Source: Acholoe squamosa
Lineage: Eukaryota; Annelida; Polychaeta; Phyllodocida; Polynoidae
DNA: 64,000 nucleotides
Assembly (NCBI GenBank): GCA_949317995.1
Contig: OX439046.1
Coordinates: forward strand, 58,507,774 to 58,571,773
Direction: 5' to 3'
This document shows positions 60,200-64,000 of the stretch, in pieces (positions within the stretch are counted from its first letter, which is position 1; each line of letters opens with the position of its first letter). The notes below the pieces were generated by a model. It made no database searches, was not told the origin of the DNA, and saw only the letters and a list, made by a program, of their open reading frames with translations. The translations under genes and the position numbers were made by a program.

Positions 60200-63100
60200 T
60201 TTGTCTGACTCCATATTGGACTGACTCTGTTTTACCGTATCAATTTAGGCCACGTAAAAAAGATATCAGCTCTGTGATAATTCTGCCCAGTGCTTATAGA
60301 TAATTTAGTTGAAAATACATAGACTTTGGGAGGTCAAATCGTATCTAAAGTCGGACAGTCCTTGCCAAAGAAGACCCCAGAGTCGGACAGCGTATTATCT
60401 TATTGATAAAGAATAATATACACACTGTAAATGAGTTGTCCAATAAAAGGAAATAATTTAATGTGATTCAAATTTAAGAGATGTTGCTGGACAAAATAAA
60501 GTTTTCAGTTGTTTATTCCAACTTACCAGTGGTGGGGCAGAATGTTTGGGTCAAGTCAGTAGAAAGTGAATTCCAAAATGCAGGGTCTCATGTAATAGGC
60601 TACCCTAATGAGTGGCTAACTGTTTGAACCCAGGATTAAGTATACAACCTACCTGAATCTATTAATGGCAAAATATCCATGATAAAGGGAAATAAATCCA
60701 TGAGCTGGAACCAACATGGTGTCCTAGATGGAGAGTAGATTATGTGTCCATCTGTAGGTATACTTTGACGTTGACATAGACTGACCTCCCACAACGTACT
60801 AAGGGTGATGTTTTCACATTTCCAAGTCAACCTACTGGCAAAAATATGTACTTTTCTATTCTAACCTACTGAAAAATTCAAATGTAAAAGTATAGCCAGA
60901 ATGGATTCACCAGCCAAACCAAACATCCCATCCACTCTTTATTTTTCCACATTAAAATACACCAAGAACACCCCATGTTTGCACAAATATATAACAATGA
61001 AGGAAGTGACTTAGACTTGCTATACCATGTCCCTTACAGGGGGCAACATGTCAGTTTCCTCCCAAGACAGTGTGAAAGATGAAATGTAAACATTAGTTAC
61101 TGTATTTCAACACCAAAGGTGTTCGATTGTAGGTGTCTGTCCGACTCAGGGTGCCTCTACCCTAGGCTTGTTTTTAGGCCTACCTGTCAGGAAGAGCTGT
61201 CATTTAGAGGGGGCTTCACCTACAAAGCCTTATTCAGACTAATAACCATGTTATGAGTGGAATAAGAATGTCTAGGGGGATGCCTCAGGGGGTTATTACC
61301 TCCCACACACAGAGTGTTCTGTCCTGTCATGTGAACAAGCCACAAAGTGGCGGTTAGTGTTTTGGCTACTGAGGACACTCTGCATTGTGAATGTTATAAA
61401 AAATTAATGTCTTTTTTTAGGAGAGCAGCTTGTGAGAGAAAACCCTGAAACCCCTGATCTGCTGAGGTACCTTTAAAACAGAATCAACAGCTGAATGGAA
61501 ATGGGAGCACGTCTGTTTCTGTACACTTGAAGGATCACATACACTCTAAAGAAAACGACTGTTGGATATAGCAGGAATCTCTGAAAACGTGCCAGTGATT
61601 TACTATATTTGTGATGCAGCGAAGCGATGTAATTTCAACAACGTAGTCCTATAGTAGATATAGCAAAAAGCAGTCAGTCATTAAGCGTACAATAAAAGCA
61701 GTCTATTGAGTAAAATAAGAAAGGAAGAGAATGTTTCTAAAAGAGAAAGAACATTTTTTCAAGAAGCTCAGTAGTGGAGTGTGTGGCATGGGTTGGAAAT
61801 TTGTGGACTGAAGCCAGTCTACAAAAATAAAGGGTTAAACGTTATGTGGTTGATGCAGTTATTCTCAGCTTTGGCAAACAAAACCTATAGCTTCCATGCT
61901 TTCATCAGCTGGGATGGAGCAGACTATTTATCCCATATACTGGTGAGATTATAGACCATAGCTATTCTACACAAGGGTGCCTACACATACAACAGTTGAA
62001 TATTAACCCATACTCCACATATAGCAATCTTATTACTGAGCATCCAAGGCGTTCCTCTACCGTGATATACTTACACAATACAATGCAGAGACTGTCTCAG
62101 CAATTGATTTCATGCAGATTGGACCAGGAACCATGTTTTCCAAGTAAATACAGAGGAAGATGAATGCCAATGACATTGCCTGGGTGGGCAGAGATGGTAA
62201 GGTACATACAATATGTGTGGAAGGTATCGAATTATGGGCTTGTTCTGTTCTGAGCTGACATGTGCACTGCTATATCTGTGATAACCAGACCTCCTGATAA
62301 TTAGACATAGTGGACTATTCAGAGGAGTCATAAGAAATGCATGGCAGAACTCTTTCCATATATTAGCATGCATTTTGAGCACTACCATGAGAACAAGAAC
62401 TTAGTATCGATCTAACACATTCAGATTTGAGCAAAGCTATTTCACAGCCCACACAATCCCAGAATTAAAGACTCATGTTATATGGATGAAGTCTTGTAAC
62501 TGTGAAATTAAGAGAACCTGCTGGTTACAACAATACTAGATCTGATAATTATTATGAGTGCTGGGAGTTTACATGTTTACAGGCAGTGTCTAAAGTAGGT
62601 ATTCCACTGCGGTCGGTCAGCCCAATTTTCACCAATTCGACCGATTTTCAGGGCTTAGCTCCAATGACCCCTACGCGGCAACCCATTTCAGTTTTGACTC
62701 TATGTAACTCTGCCAATATTAGAGATACAATGAAATGGGTAAGTGCGTTGGAATTGAGAGCTGATGGCCATTGTAATGAGGGTATAACTTTACAAATTAG
62801 ACTAGTAAAAGTATCTAAATGATAAATTCCTTAAGTATACATGTAATTGAGGCCAGAACCGTGCCAATTGGCGCGGTTGGGCACCATCAGGATGATGGCA
62901 TCAAAGCCTGCCCTGCCGGGTGGCCATCATCACACTTGTCATCATCTCAATAACAGTAAGACCATGGCTCTGAATAAGCTTTTCCACGGGATACTTGTCT
63001 TTACCATGGGAAAATAGCCACCTATAATTGAGGGTCATGCAATGTGTTTTCGAAACAGAAAAAGAAAATTCATCTATGCATGTGGTACATGAATTAATGA

Positions 63101-63405
63101 CCTAAATCTATTCCTTTTCAAATAGGATATGATAGATTGTGCTGTGGATTGACTGGATGATCATTTGAAAGAGTATTTCCTATGTGGTCGATGTTACCCT
63201 GAAATCATTACCAGCAATTTTCCATAATGATACACACCCTCACATAGGGTAGCAAAGCACCCCTTGGATTATTCTGATTTTAAAGGGAGAATTTTCCTGA
63301 TTAGTCATAATAGTGTTGTGCATCACCAAGGATTCACTGGACTCTGCTCCCACCACATAATTTATTGTTTGTAATGTAGCCATTTTATAAGAGAGTTCAA
63401 GTAAT
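60200..63405. other. Gene-free stretch
   Basis: 60530-60680 weakly resembles 45530-45660 (TGAACCCAGG, then TATACAAC). 62062-62183 is the sister of 54390-54520. The 106-codon open frame at 62502-62822 has no recognised motif. Confidence 0.4.
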
Positions 63406-63501
63406 GGAAAACCTCCTTGGAGTTGGGGAATTTGCCACAAAACCTCTGAGGTGAAGCTAAGGAGGTTTTGTGGCAAATCCTCCAGCTCCAAGGAGGTTTC
63501 C
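63406..63501. ncRNA. 96-nt near-perfect hairpin, possible small-RNA precursor
   Basis: Left arm 63406-63446 and right arm 63462-63501 pair over 40 positions with one bulged A, one A-C mismatch and two G-U pairs (tips AACCTCCTTGGAG / CTCCAAGGAGGTT, inner TTTGCCACAAAACCTC / GAGGTTTTGTGGCAAA). The loop is 15 nt. Size and shape fit an animal pre-miRNA, but near-perfect pairing also fits a palindromic MITE. Confidence 0.45.
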
Positions 63502-63583
63502 TTAATTATACCCCATGCACAGAAGTTTATATAACAGTAAAACCATGAGTATAAGCATATTTTGACATAAACTGTAGAGGCCC

Positions 63584-63640
63584 GGAAGAGGATTTGAATC
63601 TAGTACACTGGCTGTGATACACATCTATGATAAATATTAT
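63584..63640 (-). repeat. tRNA-like 3' half
   Basis: Minus strand: AGATTCAAATCCTCTTCCGG is a box B with T-stem-like flanks. The 5' half (box A) is not recognisable. Confidence 0.4.
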
Positions 63641-63666
63641 GGTGTTCTAGGGTACAATCACCAGCA

Positions 63667-63738
63667 ATCTCAATAGTGTAATGGTTAGCACGTCTGACTT
63701 TTAATCACAGAATGTGGGTTTAAGACTGCATGGAGATA
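63667..63738 (+). pseudogene. tRNA-Lys(TTT)-like sequence
   Basis: ATCTCAAT pairs with ATGGAGAT as the acceptor stem (7 of 8). TAGTGTAATGGTTAGCACG is box A, and the CTTTTAA loop gives anticodon TTT. The T arm (GGGTTTAAGACTGC) has lost box B consensus. A pseudogene or SINE head. Confidence 0.55.
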
Positions 63739-63898
63739 CCCTTTTTAACATACACATGCAAGGTAAAAGGATTCTTTGTAAAAGGCCTCCCTGAAGCCCC
63801 TTTTATCCTATTGGCATTCAGAGGATGTTCATCATAATTCATTATTTTTAGAATTTGTTGCAAAAAAAACAGTGGCCAACTGAGAATAAAAACAAAAT

Positions 63899-63970
63899 CA
63901 CAACAGGGGTTTGAACCTGTGTGGTCTAGATTTCTAGTCTCAGGCCTTAACCACTACACTACATTGACCA
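63899..63970 (-). pseudogene. tRNA-Ser(AGA)-like sequence
   Basis: Minus strand: GTAGTGGTTAAGGC (box A of Ser/Leu type), GACTAGAAATC (anticodon AGA in a proper loop), then CACAGGTTCAAACCCCTG (box B and T stem). The long variable arm of true tRNA-Ser is missing, so a derived repeat or pseudogene is likely. Confidence 0.55.
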
Positions 63971-64000
63971 GTCAGACATTCAAAGTGAAATTACCCTATT

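Noticed and set aside
62502..62822. 106-codon plus-strand ORF
   Set aside because: No motif, no splice or poly(A) context, and no counterpart in the similar segment at 54.4 kb; kept only as a note.

Overview
The window reads as intron-scale or intergenic DNA from an animal nuclear genome. It is AT-rich, gene-poor, eukaryotic in its splice and poly(A) signals, and dominated by degraded mobile elements: non-LTR retrotransposon remnants, tRNA-derived SINEs, palindromic MITEs and (AT)n tracts. The one confident host gene is a single-exon rhodopsin-class peptide GPCR of the allatostatin-A/galanin type. With the SINE and MITE content this suggests a marine invertebrate (mollusc, brachiopod or annelid, or possibly a lancelet). 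The species cannot be fixed from sequence alone.

Layout. 0.2 kb: tRNA-Ala-like gene. 0.4-2.9 kb: dead LINE, plus strand. 3-11 kb: no gene; MITEs and SINEs. 11.3-19.5 kb: first copy of a long degenerate repeat block (A1), interrupted by foldback elements, the largest a 1.6-kb imperfect palindrome at 13.46-15.05 kb. 20.6 and 30.1 kb: inverted copies of one repeat that bracket an island. The island holds an LTR-like end (21.9-22.4 kb), a minus-strand env-like membrane protein gene in two phase-compatible exons (27.06-22.87 kb), an antisense TATA/CRE-containing region inside its intron, and a 5'-truncated LINE with an intact reverse-transcriptase core (29.24-27.19 kb). 30.7-36 kb: repeat block D1. 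38.48-40.52 kb: tandem duplication of a composite tRNA-like/palindrome unit. 40.6-44.2 kb and 45.4-49.7 kb: blocks A2 and D2, paralogous to A1 and D1. 49.7-55 kb: more SINEs and MITEs. 55.4-60.2 kb: the GPCR locus, with possible 5' UTR exons, a 379-codon CDS and a candidate poly(A) signal 2 kb downstream. 60.2-64 kb: repeats, a near-perfect 96-nt hairpin and a cluster of tRNA-like sequences.

The window shows no pathway or operon. Its main interest is the nested history of the repeats (target-site duplications and an empty paralogous site are readable by eye), the env-like gene with an unusually long tail, the giant hairpin, and a peptide receptor whose DRY motif is VRY. No function is claimed for sequences not recognised.
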